From contig NZ_CP042176.1 in NCBI RefSeq assembly GCF_005937885.2, forward strand, positions 5,451,501 to 5,515,500: a stretch of DNA of 64,000 bases. Direction: 5' to 3'. The notes below the pieces were generated by a model. It made no database searches, was not told where the DNA came from, and worked only from the letters and a program-made list of their open reading frames with translations. This document shows positions 25,985 through 37,203 of the stretch, piece after piece (the first letter of the stretch is position 1; every line of letters starts with the position of its first letter). A program made the translations under genes and the position numbers. This DNA is from Bradyrhizobium sp. KBS0727. Its GTDB lineage: Bacteria > Pseudomonadota > Alphaproteobacteria > Rhizobiales > Xanthobacteraceae.

Positions 25985-28900
25985 TCAGTTGCTGTTCTGA
26001 AGCGCCGGACGCGGCGGCGGATTGGCCACCTGCGGTGTCAGCGCGAGCGGGGGTTTCAGTTTCGGCTTTGCGGGACCCGGCGCCGGCTTCACCTCGATTG
26101 GTGGCGGCAACGGCGCCACCTGCTGCTGGCTTGTCACCGGCGCAGGCGCCGTGGCAGCGGGCGACGCGGCCTGCGGACGCGGCGCAGCGGCCTTGGGCTT
26201 TGCCGGAAGCCTGCGCGGATCGCGGCCGGGCAGCGGCACCTGCGTCAGCGGCTCGCTCGGCGGGGCCGCTTGCGGTGCCGGCATTGGTGTATCCTCCTGC
26301 GGCGGCAGCGACACCGGCGCCGGCGCAGGCGGCGGCGGTTCGCCGCGCTCGATGGCATCGAGCCGTTTGGTTTCGTGATCGATCGCCCGCACCGAGAGCC
26401 ACGAAGACAATGCGGCGACGTCGACGGTTCGACTGAGCGCGTCAGGCGTGCCGACGGCAAACAATTGAATCTCGGGGCGGCCGGCCGTCATCGTCAGCGC
26501 AAGGGCCGCGCGAATATCGGCCTGATCGGCCGGGATGTCGTAGCCGCCGGAAACGATCGCCCTCACCCCGTTGGCATCGAGCGTGGTGACGCCGACCCTG
26601 ACGCGGCCGTCCCGGATGTTGAACGGGACCTGTGCCGACGCAATCGACAGCGTACCTGCCGCCAGGGCGGGCTCGACGATCTGCTTCAATCTGGCGTCAT
26701 CCTTCACCTGCCCGCTGTCGCTGGCGCGGACCGCCGCGTCGAAGGCGCGCGGATCGAGGCCGGCGATCTTCGCGGATTCCAGCGTCACCGTTCCACTGCC
26801 GGTCAGTGCGCCCGCCAGCGCCGAGGCGCTGCGACCCTGGCTTGCCAGCGTCATCTGCAGCGACGCGTGCCCGGCCGGCATCGCGAGATTGCGATAGCGC
26901 AGCGCCGTGCCGTCGACATGGCTCAACTGGACACTCGCATTCATCGCTATGCCGTCGGCGCTTTGCCTGGTGTCGATCATGGCGCTGGCTTCGCCGCCGC
27001 CGATCCTGCCCTTGATGGCATCGAACGTCAGCGACTGGCCGTCACTCCTGACGGCGCCGCTGACCGGCTGCAACTCGCTGCCGCCCGGCAGCAGACCCCG
27101 CAAGGCCTGGAACGCGATCTTGCCGCGCCAGCCCTTCACCAGTCCGGCACCGAGCGGCTCGGCCGCGTCATGTCCGGCCGCGCCGATCGCCAACGCGAAG
27201 GCCGGCGCCAGCGCCAGTCGATCCAGTCCGATTTCGCCTTCGATGCTCTTGTCATCACCGAGCGCGACGGCCACGCGGCCGCGCAACCGCGAACCGGCGA
27301 TGCTGCTGTCGAGATCGTCGAAGGTCAGTCTGTTGCCCGCGAGCGAGACGCGCGAGGTGAGAGCGATGTTCTGCGCCAGCGTGTCGGTGGGCTTGAGTTC
27401 GAGCAGCGGTCCGAGATCGGCGCTGCGAACTCTGAGATTGAGACTGGCTTTGGCGTCCTGCGCCCACGGCTCCGCAGAACCATCCGCTTCGGCATCCAGT
27501 CCCGCGCCCGAGATCTTGGCCTTCAGCCGCAACGGCGCGCCCCAGGCGCCCGCCGCCGAGCCTTCGAACTGGGCCGGGCCTTCGCCCGCCGCGATGACGC
27601 TGTTGACGCCTAGCAGCACCAGCAACGCGCGACCCTGCGTCGACGACAAATTCGACTCGATCCCGACCTCGCTGCGCCCGAGCGCCGCCAGATCGATACC
27701 GCGGATCGCCGCGACCGGCGGCTTCGCGGTGATGGTAGTGACACCCTTGAGCAGCGGCGCATCGACATCGACGACGGCGCGCGCATTGGCGCGATCGGCC
27801 TGCCCGGTGTTCTTGTCGAGATCGAGCGCGAGCTTCAGGCGCGCAGGCCCCGGAGCGGAGCCCATCGCGTTGAGCCGCGCGACCAGCGCCGGTGCAAACG
27901 GCGCGATCAGACTGGTGAGCTGGCCGAGCGACGCGGCGCTCGAATCGATCTTCAGTTTTCCGGTCGAATTGGCGCGGTCGAAATTGCCCACGCCTTCCAG
28001 CATCACGCTGTCGGGCCGGCCGATCTTCAACTGGTCGAGCGAGAACGATTTTGGCCCGTAATTGAGTTTGGCCAGCAACGGACGCAATTCCTGACCGGCC
28101 GAAATGGCGCTGCCGATATCGAGCGACAGTGCGCCTTCATCCGGCCAGTCGCCCTGCGGTCCCGCCAGCGAACGGACGAACGCCGTGGCCGCATCGAGAT
28201 CCAGCCGTTCCGCCTTCAATTGCGCATCGACCCTGGAGCCACTGCTGGCCTGCCGGTGCGACACCGCAACCCGCCCTTCGACGGCGCCGCCGTCGATGTC
28301 CGCCTTCAAGGTGTCAAAGGTGAATCCGTCAGGCGCGATGGTGACGTCGCTGCGCAGCCGCAGCGGTTTCTGGCTGCGATAGGCGGCGTCGCCGCGGCCC
28401 TGCAACCAGGTCATCAAGGCGTCGGGGTCCGACGACTCTATATTGAGCGCGGCTTTGAATTGACCGGGCGCGGCACTTTTTGCGCTCGCCTCGCTGAGCG
28501 ATACCCGCGTCGTGCCGGGGGCGCGGAACTCCAGTTTGTGGACACTCCAGGTGCTGGCGTTGCCGTGCAGGTCGGCGGCGATGTCCTGTAGCGGGCGGCC
28601 GCCGAGCATCACCTGCTCGGTAGAGAGTTCGACTTGTGCCGGAATCGGCGCCGGCGGAATAGCCGAAATCAGGGCGCGCAGCGCCGGCCACGCGCGGACC
28701 GGTTCGGCGGAATTGTCCTTGCTGACGAACCTGTCGGCATCGAGCTGTCGCGCCGACAGCACAGCATGCAACAGCGGCGAGGCACCGAAGCGAATGTCGC
28801 CGTTGCCGGCGAGCTTCAACGCGCGCTCCTCGCCGCCGAGGGTGACCTCGATCTGTTCGAGCCGGGCCGCCGCGTAATCGGTCTTGACCTTCGCCGTGAT

Positions 28901-29665
28901 ACGCCACGGCGGTTCGTCACCTCTGCCCTTTTGGCCGGCTGGCGTGGCCAGCGTCACCGCGCCGTCGAAACGCGGCGCGCGGGCGTCGAAATTCAGGATG
29001 CCGTCGAGGTCGGCCGCGAAGGCACGCTGGCCCGGATCGATATTGAGGTGAAGGCGCGTGCCGTTGCCGTCGGGCCCCTGCCCCGAGGAAACGCGAAACG
29101 GATAGCGCGTGCCCTGAAGCATGAAGTTGCCGTCACCGCGAAGCGCACCGGCGGCGAGCGAGCGCACGTCGCCGCTGAAGGCGATGTCGTTCAGTTCGAG
29201 CGTGCTGCGGCTGGCCGCATCATGCAGCGCGATCCGGCCGGTGAGATTGAGGCGATCGATCGCCAGTGAGCCGAGGTTGAACGTCCCGGTCGAGGCCGGC
29301 CAGTCGACCCGCCCCTTCGGATCAAGGCCGAGATCGAGCGACATGCCATTGATGGTCAATTCGGTGGCGCGCCATTCGCCGCGCATGAGCGAGCCCAGGC
29401 TGAATTCGACGTCGAGCTTGTCGGCGCGAACCTTGCCGAGGTCGTTGGCGCCGCCGACCACCACCGAGCGCAACTGCAGCGACGGCGCCGGCAGCAGCCG
29501 GGCGTCGAGCTTGCCGCCGACGCGAACCTGGGCGCCGATGATTCGCGCCGCCTCGGCCTCGAATTGCGGCCGGAACTGGCTCCAGTCGATGAAGTACGGC
29601 CCGACCAGCGCGGCAATGAGCGCAATGATAAAGGCGATTGCCAGGCCGAGCAGCGTCGTCTGCAC
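25985..29665 (-). CDS. AsmA family protein
   Basis: A very long protein (1226 residues). An N-terminal membrane anchor (about residues 5-25) is followed by the AsmA start FIDWSQFRPQFEAEAARIIG and a long beta-rich repeat region. The C-terminal 110 residues are Pro/Ala-rich and probably disordered. AsmA-like proteins span the periplasm and are linked to lipid transport and outer-membrane assembly. It converges with the ABC-F gene at its 3' end. Confidence 0.88.
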   Translation of the reverse strand: MQTTLLGLAIAFIIALIAALVGPYFIDWSQFRPQFEAEAARIIGAQVRVGGKLDARLLPAPSLQLRSVVVGGANDLGKVRADKLDVEFSLGSLMRGEWRATELTINGMSLDLGLDPKGRVDWPASTGTFNLGSLAIDRLNLTGRIALHDAASRSTLELNDIAFSGDVRSLAAGALRGDGNFMLQGTRYPFRVSSGQGPDGNGTRLHLNIDPGQRAFAADLDGILNFDARAPRFDGAVTLATPAGQKGRGDEPPWRITAKVKTDYAAARLEQIEVTLGGEERALKLAGNGDIRFGASPLLHAVLSARQLDADRFVSKDNSAEPVRAWPALRALISAIPPAPIPAQVELSTEQVMLGGRPLQDIAADLHGNASTWSVHKLEFRAPGTTRVSLSEASAKSAAPGQFKAALNIESSDPDALMTWLQGRGDAAYRSQKPLRLRSDVTIAPDGFTFDTLKADIDGGAVEGRVAVSHRQASSGSRVDAQLKAERLDLDAATAFVRSLAGPQGDWPDEGALSLDIGSAISAGQELRPLLAKLNYGPKSFSLDQLKIGRPDSVMLEGVGNFDRANSTGKLKIDSSAASLGQLTSLIAPFAPALVARLNAMGSAPGPARLKLALDLDKNTGQADRANARAVVDVDAPLLKGVTTITAKPPVAAIRGIDLAALGRSEVGIESNLSSTQGRALLVLLGVNSVIAAGEGPAQFEGSAAGAWGAPLRLKAKISGAGLDAEADGSAEPWAQDAKASLNLRVRSADLGPLLELKPTDTLAQNIALTSRVSLAGNRLTFDDLDSSIAGSRLRGRVAVALGDDKSIEGEIGLDRLALAPAFALAIGAAGHDAAEPLGAGLVKGWRGKIAFQALRGLLPGGSELQPVSGAVRSDGQSLTFDAIKGRIGGGEASAMIDTRQSADGIAMNASVQLSHVDGTALRYRNLAMPAGHASLQMTLASQGRSASALAGALTGSGTVTLESAKIAGLDPRAFDAAVRASDSGQVKDDARLKQIVEPALAAGTLSIASAQVPFNIRDGRVRVGVTTLDANGVRAIVSGGYDIPADQADIRAALALTMTAGRPEIQLFAVGTPDALSRTVDVAALSSWLSVRAIDHETKRLDAIERGEPPPPAPAPVSLPPQEDTPMPAPQAAPPSEPLTQVPLPGRDPRRLPAKPKAAAPRPQAASPAATAPAPVTSQQQVAPLPPPIEVKPAPGPAKPKLKPPLALTPQVANPPPRPALQNSN

Positions 29666-29769
29666 GGTGTCTCCCCTTGAAGCGCCCCCGCATATCGCCG
29701 CGCGAACCCGAACCGGCGCCGGAGCAACTCAATATATAGAGACAAGTATGGCGAAGTCACAGCAACATC

Positions 29770-29861
29770 GCGAGAGCCCTGGTTCTGAAATACAGAACCG
29801 GGGCTGTCTTCTCTGATTGGACGCGTTTTCTTGACCCCGCTTCGCCGAAACCGCTCTGGTG
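29770..29861. repeat. Dispersed repeat, family C copy 2 (degenerate)
   Basis: GGTTCTGaaataCAGAACC forms a hairpin followed by TTGGACGCGTTTTCTTGA and CGCTTCGCCGAAACC, weakly matching 24102-24201. It occupies the space between the P450 3' end and the AsmA promoter region. Nothing else is seen in 29666-29883. Confidence 0.55.
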
Positions 29862-29883
29862 ACGGCGCCAGGGAGGCCCGAAT

Positions 29884-31116
<1,233 letters not shown>

Positions 31117-31177
31117 GGTGACCTCACTGAGTTACCGCGTTGAATCTCGCCGAAAAAGGCGGCGTCATTTGGAATTC

Positions 31178-31207
31178 GCAATTCGATACACTATTGTATC
31201 GAGTTGC
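31178..31207. promoter_or_regulatory. Likely TetR operator palindrome
   Basis: Arms GCAATTCGATACA (31178-31190) and TGTATCGAGTTGC (31195-31207) are inverted copies over 13 bases with one mismatch, around a four-base spacer. It lies between the divergent P450 and TetR genes, 21 bases before the TetR ATG. Size and placement fit a TetR-family operator controlling both. Confidence 0.75.
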
Positions 31208-31228
31208 ATTCTGACCTAAATTGGCAGG

Positions 31229-31840
31229 ATGTCAAGAGTCCGGACCAGACCCACAAGGGACGATACCCGCGAAAAACTGTTCGAGGCAGCGGCGCGCGTC
31301 TGCGAGGAGCAGGGTATCGGCAGCGCCAGCATCGAGGATATCGCGGCTGCCGCCGGCTTCACCCGCGGGGCGTTCTACTCGAATTTCAAGAGCAAGGACG
31401 AGCTGATCATCGCCATGATGGAGGAGCACGTCGAACAATCGATTCGGCGGATGCACGAACTTCTCGCCCGGCACCAAAACCTCGAAGAATTCATCGAGGC
31501 ACTGAGGACGATGGATCGCAGCAAGCAGGATCCGCTCGGCCGCTCCCCCCTGCTGCATATGGAGATGATCCTGTTCGTGGCGCGCGCCGAGAAGCGCCGG
31601 CCCGAACTCGCCAAGCGGCTGCGTGCCCGGCGAAAACTGATCGCCGATATCGTCGAGACCACGGCGAAGAACAGCGGCAAGAACGGAATTCTGAATCCGG
31701 CCTGGGTCGGCGCGGTCGTCCTGGCGCTCGAAGACGGCTTTCGTCTGCATCGCCTGATCGATCCGGAAACCACGCCGGCCGACAGTTTCCTGCGCGCCAT
31801 CGGCGACCTGCAGCGGACGATTGGGATTACGTCAGCCTGA
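31229..31840 (+). CDS. TetR/AcrR family transcriptional regulator
   Basis: A 203-residue protein. The N-terminal helix-turn-helix (about residues 10-58) includes REKLFEAAARVCEEQGIGSASIEDIAAAAGFTRG split around the turn and FYSNFKSKDEL. The remaining helical part would bind a ligand. It diverges from a P450 gene and probably binds the palindrome just upstream of itself. It is followed convergently by an MFS gene. Confidence 0.92.
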   Translation: MSRVRTRPTRDDTREKLFEAAARVCEEQGIGSASIEDIAAAAGFTRGAFYSNFKSKDELIIAMMEEHVEQSIRRMHELLARHQNLEEFIEALRTMDRSKQDPLGRSPLLHMEMILFVARAEKRRPELAKRLRARRKLIADIVETTAKNSGKNGILNPAWVGAVVLALEDGFRLHRLIDPETTPADSFLRAIGDLQRTIGITSA

Positions 31841-31850
31841 CCGCAACACC

Positions 31851-33161
31851 TCAGCCGCCGTTGCCGTGCGCCTTGTGCATCTGGCCGGCGACCGCCCTCA
31901 CCTTGCGCGGCGACGCCTGCCAGATCGCGATCGCCGACAACAGACTCACGGCAATGCCGATCGCAAAGGCCAGCGTGTAACTGCCCGCTAGATCGTACAA
32001 CGCGCCGGTCGCCCAGGGACCCGCGGCGCCTCCCGCCAGCGCCGCCAGCATGATGGTGCCGAAAATGCTGCCATAGTGCCTGCCCTGGAAGATTTCGAGC
32101 ACCACCGCGCCCATGATCGAGGTGAGCCCGTAGCCGAGCGCGCCCTGCGTGAAAATCATCAGATAGACCAGAGGCAGTACCGGCGCATATTTCAGGCCGA
32201 TCAGCGCCGCGAAGCAGATCGCAAAGCCGAAGCAACTGATGGCCCAGATCCATTCCCGCCCGATCCGGTCCGAGAGATGTCCGAGCCAGATCTGGCCGGG
32301 AATGCCGAGCAGGCTGACCACGCCGAGCGCCCACACCGCGACGTTCGGGCTGAAGCCGATATCGAGCAGGAATTTGGTTTGGTGCACCTGCACCGCGTAC
32401 CAGATGTACAGGCCGCAGAAGTAACCGAGCGATATCCACCAGAAGCGCGCGGTGCGCAACGCGCGAGCCAGCGTCCAGTCGGTGCCGGCCCAGACCGGAT
32501 CGACGATGTTGGAGATTGGTTTTGCCGACGTTGCGGTCGGCGCGGCGTCACCGTCCGGCAATAGGCCGATATCCTCGGGCTTCTTGCGCAGCAGCAGATT
32601 GATCGGCGCCAGCACGGCGAGCACCAGAATGCCCATCGCGGTGCAAGCGGTGCGCCAGCCGGTCTGCTCGATCATGTGCTGCACCCACGGCAGCAGGGTC
32701 ACCGAGCCGATGCCGACGCCGGCGAACGCCAGCCCCATGGCGAGGCCGCGGCGACGAATGAACCAGTTCGGCAGAAACAACGATTGGCCGGAATAGCCGA
32801 GGCAGACGCTGCCGGCGCCGACCATCACGCCGATGGTGAGATACAGATGCCAGGGCTGCGTCGTCAGCGGCGCCAGCAGCAGGCCACCGCCCATCAGGGC
32901 GACGCCGAGTTCCATCACCCCACGCGGACCGAAACGGTCCATCATGCGGCCGATCAGCGGACTGACCGCGCCGGAAACCACGAAGCCAAAGGAGAAGGCG
33001 CCCGCGGTGACGCCGCGCTCCCAGCCGAACTCGCCGATGATCGGCGGAAAGAACAGCGAGAACGCGGTGCGCGCATTGACGCCGATCGCCATGGTGACGA
33101 ACGTCACCGCGACAATCATCCAGCCGTAGAAGAAGGGAAGTCGCATCAGCGGGGATTCCAT
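31851..33161 (-). CDS. Major facilitator superfamily transporter
   Basis: A 436-residue, twelve-segment carrier resembling oxalate/formate or monocarboxylate MFS members. The inter-helix motif GRMMDRFGPRGVM near residues 70-82 is typical. It lies 60 bases after a 2-hydroxyacid dehydrogenase gene on the same strand and may belong to the TRAP operon. An ATG at 33185 is an alternative; I prefer 33161 because AGGG is well placed before it. Confidence 0.85.
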   Translation of the reverse strand: MESPLMRLPFFYGWMIVAVTFVTMAIGVNARTAFSLFFPPIIGEFGWERGVTAGAFSFGFVVSGAVSPLIGRMMDRFGPRGVMELGVALMGGGLLLAPLTTQPWHLYLTIGVMVGAGSVCLGYSGQSLFLPNWFIRRRGLAMGLAFAGVGIGSVTLLPWVQHMIEQTGWRTACTAMGILVLAVLAPINLLLRKKPEDIGLLPDGDAAPTATSAKPISNIVDPVWAGTDWTLARALRTARFWWISLGYFCGLYIWYAVQVHQTKFLLDIGFSPNVAVWALGVVSLLGIPGQIWLGHLSDRIGREWIWAISCFGFAICFAALIGLKYAPVLPLVYLMIFTQGALGYGLTSIMGAVVLEIFQGRHYGSIFGTIMLAALAGGAAGPWATGALYDLAGSYTLAFAIGIAVSLLSAIAIWQASPRKVRAVAGQMHKAHGNGG

Positions 33162-33221
33162 TGCTGACCCTGTGGAGCGGGCCATCCGATCAGATCACGC
33201 TGACATCCGCGCCTCGAAGTT

Positions 33222-34199
33222 TCAAGGCCGCCGCGTCCAGCTCGCGGCATTGACTGCACCGACCGGAATCTCGCCGGCGACGATCTTCTCGACCTGGGAT
33301 ACTGTTTCCAACGACTGGCTTTCGATCGCCGGCGGCGTCAGGCCGCCGATATGCGGTGTCGCGATGACATTCGGCAGCTTTGCCACTTCCGGCGTTGGCA
33401 TCTGGTCCAGCGCGCGGCCGACATCCATCGCGGCGCCGGCAATGCGCTTCTCGCGCAACGCCGCCGTCAATGCCGCCTCGTCGACCAGATTGCCGCGCGA
33501 CAGATTGATAAAGAACGCGTCGGGGCGCATGCGCGCCAGCGCCGCCTGCCCGATCAGGTTCTCGGTCTTCTCATTGGCGATCGCGAGGCAGACGACGAAG
33601 TCGGACTGGCTCAGGAGATCGTCGAGCGGCAGGTGCCGGATTGTGGCATCGTCGACGGTCGCAAAGGGATCGGCGACGAGAACCTCCATGCCCAGCACCT
33701 TGGCGATGCCGGCGAGGTAACGGCCGATGCTGCCGTAGCCGATAATGCCGAGGCGGCTGCCGGCCAATTGCCGGCCCATCATGATCGCGGGCTTGCGCCC
33801 GGCATGGTAGTCGGCGCTCGCGCGCGAAACGCCACGCGACAGATCCACCATGAAGCCGAGCGCCAGTTCCGCCACCGACTGGATGAAGCCCGGCCCGGCC
33901 TGCGTGACCAGCACGCCGGCCGCCGAGGCGGCGTCGACATCGATGTTGCGGATATCGACCGCGCAGCGGACGAAGGCGCGCAGTTGGGGCAGTCTCGGAA
34001 AAATCTCGCCGGGTCCGGCGGTGAGCCGGTCGGCGACGATGATATCGACATCGCGCGCCGCCGCGATCAGGCCGATGGCGTCCAGCGCCGCATCAGCCTG
34101 ATGCAGCGTGACCTCGGCGATCGCCTGCAGCCCGTTCAGGCTGCGCTCGCCGTAATATTGCGTCCGCGCCTGCGGCGTATGGGTGAGCAAAACTTTCAC
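33222..34199 (-). CDS. D-isomer-specific 2-hydroxyacid dehydrogenase
   Basis: A 325-residue NAD(P)-dependent reductase. The nucleotide-binding GIIGYGSIGRYLAGIAK lies near residues 150-166, with NLSRGNLVDEAAL and the catalytic-histidine region ATPHIGGLTPPAIE further on. It would reduce a 2-oxoacid or oxidise a D-2-hydroxyacid. It starts one base beyond the TRAP permease stop, so the imported compound is probably its substrate or a precursor. Confidence 0.9.
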   Translation of the reverse strand: MKVLLTHTPQARTQYYGERSLNGLQAIAEVTLHQADAALDAIGLIAAARDVDIIVADRLTAGPGEIFPRLPQLRAFVRCAVDIRNIDVDAASAAGVLVTQAGPGFIQSVAELALGFMVDLSRGVSRASADYHAGRKPAIMMGRQLAGSRLGIIGYGSIGRYLAGIAKVLGMEVLVADPFATVDDATIRHLPLDDLLSQSDFVVCLAIANEKTENLIGQAALARMRPDAFFINLSRGNLVDEAALTAALREKRIAGAAMDVGRALDQMPTPEVAKLPNVIATPHIGGLTPPAIESQSLETVSQVEKIVAGEIPVGAVNAASWTRRP

Positions 34200-34200
34200 G

Positions 34201-36054
34201 TCAGTACCCGAAGGCGCGCGGCAGCGCCGTGCTGATCGCCGGCACGAATGCGATCACGAGCAGACAGAGCAGCAGCAGGCCGAGGTAGCCCATGATCGGC
34301 TTGATGGTCTGTTCGATCGGGACGTTGCCGATCAGGCAGGCGCCATAAAGTCCGAGACCGAGCGGCGGTGCGAATAGGCCGAGCCCCATCGAAATGACCA
34401 GCACGACACCGAAATGCAGCGGATCAATGCCGAGCTTGACCGCCACCGGCAGCAGCAGCGGGCCGAAGATGATCAGGGCCGCAGCGCCCTCCAGCACCGA
34501 ACCCATCACGATCAGCACCACGATCGACAGCAACATGAACAGCCAGACGCCGTGCGAGCCCGACAGCGATAGCATGAAGTCGCCGACCGTATGCGGCACC
34601 TGCTGCAGCGTCAGGATGAAGGCCAGCGATTGCGCGGCAGCGACGATGAACAACACCAGCCCCGACCGCGTTGCCGATTGCACGAAACTGTGCGCGGCGG
34701 TTTTGAAGCTGAGTTCGCGGAACACGATGCTGCCGATCACGATGGCATAGACCGCGGCAAAGGCCGAGATTTCGGTGGCGGTCGCAAAGCCGCTCTTGAA
34801 GCCGAAGAAGATCATGAAGATCAGCCCGAACGACGCAATCGCGCCGCTCCACAGGCCCGACACCGGCGCCTGCGGCTCGGCGTCCTCGACCGGCTCGGGA
34901 CGCTTGCCGAGAATGATGCACAGCACGATCAGGGCCAGCGCCATCAGCCCGGCCGGCAACAGGCCGGCGACGAAGAGACCGCCGATCGACAGATTGGCGA
35001 CGAAGCCGAGAATGATCAGGTTGATGCAGGGCGGGATGGTTTCGGCCATCACGGCCGACGCCGCCAGCAACGCCACGGCGCTGCCGGGGTTCTGCCGCGA
35101 GCGCCGCGCCGCCGGGATCAGCACCGAGCCGACGGCGGCGACGTCGGCCATCTTGGAGCCGGAAATGCCGGAGAACAGCACCATCGACGTCACCATGACG
35201 ACGTTCAGTCCGCCGCGCATCCGCCCCACCGCGCGCTGCAGCAGTTCGATCAACCGGACCGACATGCCGTTGGCTTCCATCAGGTAGCCGACCAGAATGA
35301 AGAACGGGATCGCGAGCAGCACGAAATTGTCGATGCCGCGCGCCATCTGCTGCGCGAAGATGACGCCCGGCAGCGTGCCCTCGACCCAGATGAAGATCAG
35401 CGCCGCCAGCGCCAGCGCGAACCCGATCGGCAGTCCGCCGAACAGCGTGATGAAGAAGCCGACCAGCATCAGCGTGCTCGACGACGGCACCGAATTGGGG
35501 CCGAGAAAATCCCAGGCCAGGTAAAGCCCGGCGATCGCAGCCGTCGCGACCAACCCGGCGATCATGTCGTGAACGGAACGCTTACAAAAAATCTCGGCGG
35601 CGAACACCGTCATGAACAGCGCGCCGGCGCCCATCGGATAGAACGTCCATTCCAGCGGCAGCCCGGAGCCGGAGGTCTGCCCGGTGGTCAGCCAGCCCAT
35701 CTTGATGGCGTTGAAGGCGACATAGGCCGCGACGACCGTCACCAGCAGCGCCCCGATCGAATCGATCACGCGCCGGATCGCGGCCGGCAGCATGTCGACG
35801 AAAAACGCCACGCCGAGATTTTCGGCCCGTGCCAGCGCGCTGGCGGCGCCGAAGAAGCTCGATCCGACCATCAGGCCGCGGGCGACGTCGTCGGCCCATT
35901 CGACCGGCGCGTTGAACAGGAATCGCAGCAACACCGACACGCAGACGACCACGAGGTCGGCAACGAGCAGGATCGCCGCCACGGTGTCGCTCAATTGAAG
36001 CAGCGAAGCCGTGATCCGGCGGCCGCCGCTTGGCGCGGCTGCGGCAACTGACAT
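34201..36054 (-). CDS. Fused TRAP transporter permease (DctQ-DctM)
   Basis: A 617-residue membrane protein in which the small DctQ-like subunit (about residues 15-170) is fused to the large DctM-like subunit (about 190-615). The large part carries the GLPIGFALALAALIF and SGISGSKMADVAAVG patterns. Fused QM permeases are known in the family. It pairs with the binding protein encoded 11 bases upstream to import an organic acid by ion symport. Confidence 0.92.
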   Translation of the reverse strand: MSVAAAAPSGGRRITASLLQLSDTVAAILLVADLVVVCVSVLLRFLFNAPVEWADDVARGLMVGSSFFGAASALARAENLGVAFFVDMLPAAIRRVIDSIGALLVTVVAAYVAFNAIKMGWLTTGQTSGSGLPLEWTFYPMGAGALFMTVFAAEIFCKRSVHDMIAGLVATAAIAGLYLAWDFLGPNSVPSSSTLMLVGFFITLFGGLPIGFALALAALIFIWVEGTLPGVIFAQQMARGIDNFVLLAIPFFILVGYLMEANGMSVRLIELLQRAVGRMRGGLNVVMVTSMVLFSGISGSKMADVAAVGSVLIPAARRSRQNPGSAVALLAASAVMAETIPPCINLIILGFVANLSIGGLFVAGLLPAGLMALALIVLCIILGKRPEPVEDAEPQAPVSGLWSGAIASFGLIFMIFFGFKSGFATATEISAFAAVYAIVIGSIVFRELSFKTAAHSFVQSATRSGLVLFIVAAAQSLAFILTLQQVPHTVGDFMLSLSGSHGVWLFMLLSIVVLIVMGSVLEGAAALIIFGPLLLPVAVKLGIDPLHFGVVLVISMGLGLFAPPLGLGLYGACLIGNVPIEQTIKPIMGYLGLLLLCLLVIAFVPAISTALPRAFGY

Positions 36055-36065
36055 CTCGTCTGCCC

Positions 36066-37100
36066 TCAAGCCTGCGTCGCGCGGATCATGTCCACCACGG
36101 GCTTCGCCTCGGGCCGCGCCTTGATGAAATTCTCGCTCTGCGGAGCGACGCGCTTGCGGAACGCCTCCTTGTCGCATTCGACGATGGTGACGCCTTTGTC
36201 GGCGAGGTTCTTGAGCGCTTCCTTTTCCATCTCGAGGCCATGCGCGCGGGTATCGGCGGCGGCTTTCTTGGCCGCGTCGAGGAAGCCTTCGCGCAGCTTG
36301 GGATCCATCCGATTGAAGGTCGCGTCGCTGAAATAGGTCGCGAGCGGCGAGAAATTATGCTGCGTCAGCGCATAGTTTTTCGAGGTCTCGTAGAACTTGC
36401 TGGCAAGGATGGTCGGCGGATCGTGCTCGAGCCCGTCGAGCACGCCGGCCTGCAAGGCCGTATAGATTTCGCCGAACGCCAGCGGCGTCGCGGCAGCGCC
36501 CATCAGGCGCAGACATTCGGTGATGACCGGGTTCGGCAGCGTCCTGATCTTGAGGCCGGCCAGATCTTCGGGACCTTTTACAGGCTTCTTCGCCAGCACG
36601 CTGCGGGAGCCGAAATTATAGGCCCAGGAGATGATGCGGATATTGGCGCCCTTGAGCAGCGCATCCTCGATCGGCTTGGCGGCGCCGGCGTCGAACGCCT
36701 TGGTCTGCTGCGGAAAACTGGTGAAGAGATAACCGAGGTCGAAGGTACCGACCAGGGGCACCAGGTTGGCCGAGATCGACGAGCCCGACACCATCAGGTC
36801 GATCACGCCGAGCTTGACCGAATTGATGACGTCGATTTCCTGACCGAGCTGGTTGTCGGGAAAGAACGTGACCTCGATCTGCTCGCCGAGCCCGTTCGCT
36901 TTCAGGCTCTTGACCAGGTTGTCATAGTAGACGCGGCCATTGGCGTATTTGGGATCGTTCGGCAACGACGACGAACATTTGAGTTTCAGCGTGGCGGCTT
37001 CTGCGCGCCCGATCAGGGCCGGTGCTGCGGCCAGCCAGGCGGTCGCGGCGACCGTCGATTGCAGAACGACGCGACGGTTGATCGGCTTCGACCTCATCAT
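36066..37100 (-). CDS. TRAP transporter DctP-type binding protein
   Basis: A 344-residue periplasmic receptor. The N-terminus INRRVVLQ followed by a hydrophobic stretch and GRAEA is a Tat-like signal peptide. The family's central arginine lies in LAGLKIRTLPNPV. The ligand is unknown, although carboxylates dominate. GGAGGA precedes two adjacent ATGs (37100 and 37097); the second has the better spacing. Confidence 0.9.
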   Translation of the reverse strand: MMRSKPINRRVVLQSTVAATAWLAAAPALIGRAEAATLKLKCSSSLPNDPKYANGRVYYDNLVKSLKANGLGEQIEVTFFPDNQLGQEIDVINSVKLGVIDLMVSGSSISANLVPLVGTFDLGYLFTSFPQQTKAFDAGAAKPIEDALLKGANIRIISWAYNFGSRSVLAKKPVKGPEDLAGLKIRTLPNPVITECLRLMGAAATPLAFGEIYTALQAGVLDGLEHDPPTILASKFYETSKNYALTQHNFSPLATYFSDATFNRMDPKLREGFLDAAKKAAADTRAHGLEMEKEALKNLADKGVTIVECDKEAFRKRVAPQSENFIKARPEAKPVVDMIRATQA

Positions 37101-37203
37101 GCTCCTCCCGGGAGAGTCTTTTGTTGTACCGCCGTCTTGGCGCGGCGGACGTCGCACCAGCTTAATCACATTGCTTAACTAAGCAACCACCAACACTCTC
37201 CGC

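Noticed and set aside
34591..36051. Plus-strand frame opposite the TRAP permease
   Set aside because: Antisense shadow, highly charged and without family features.
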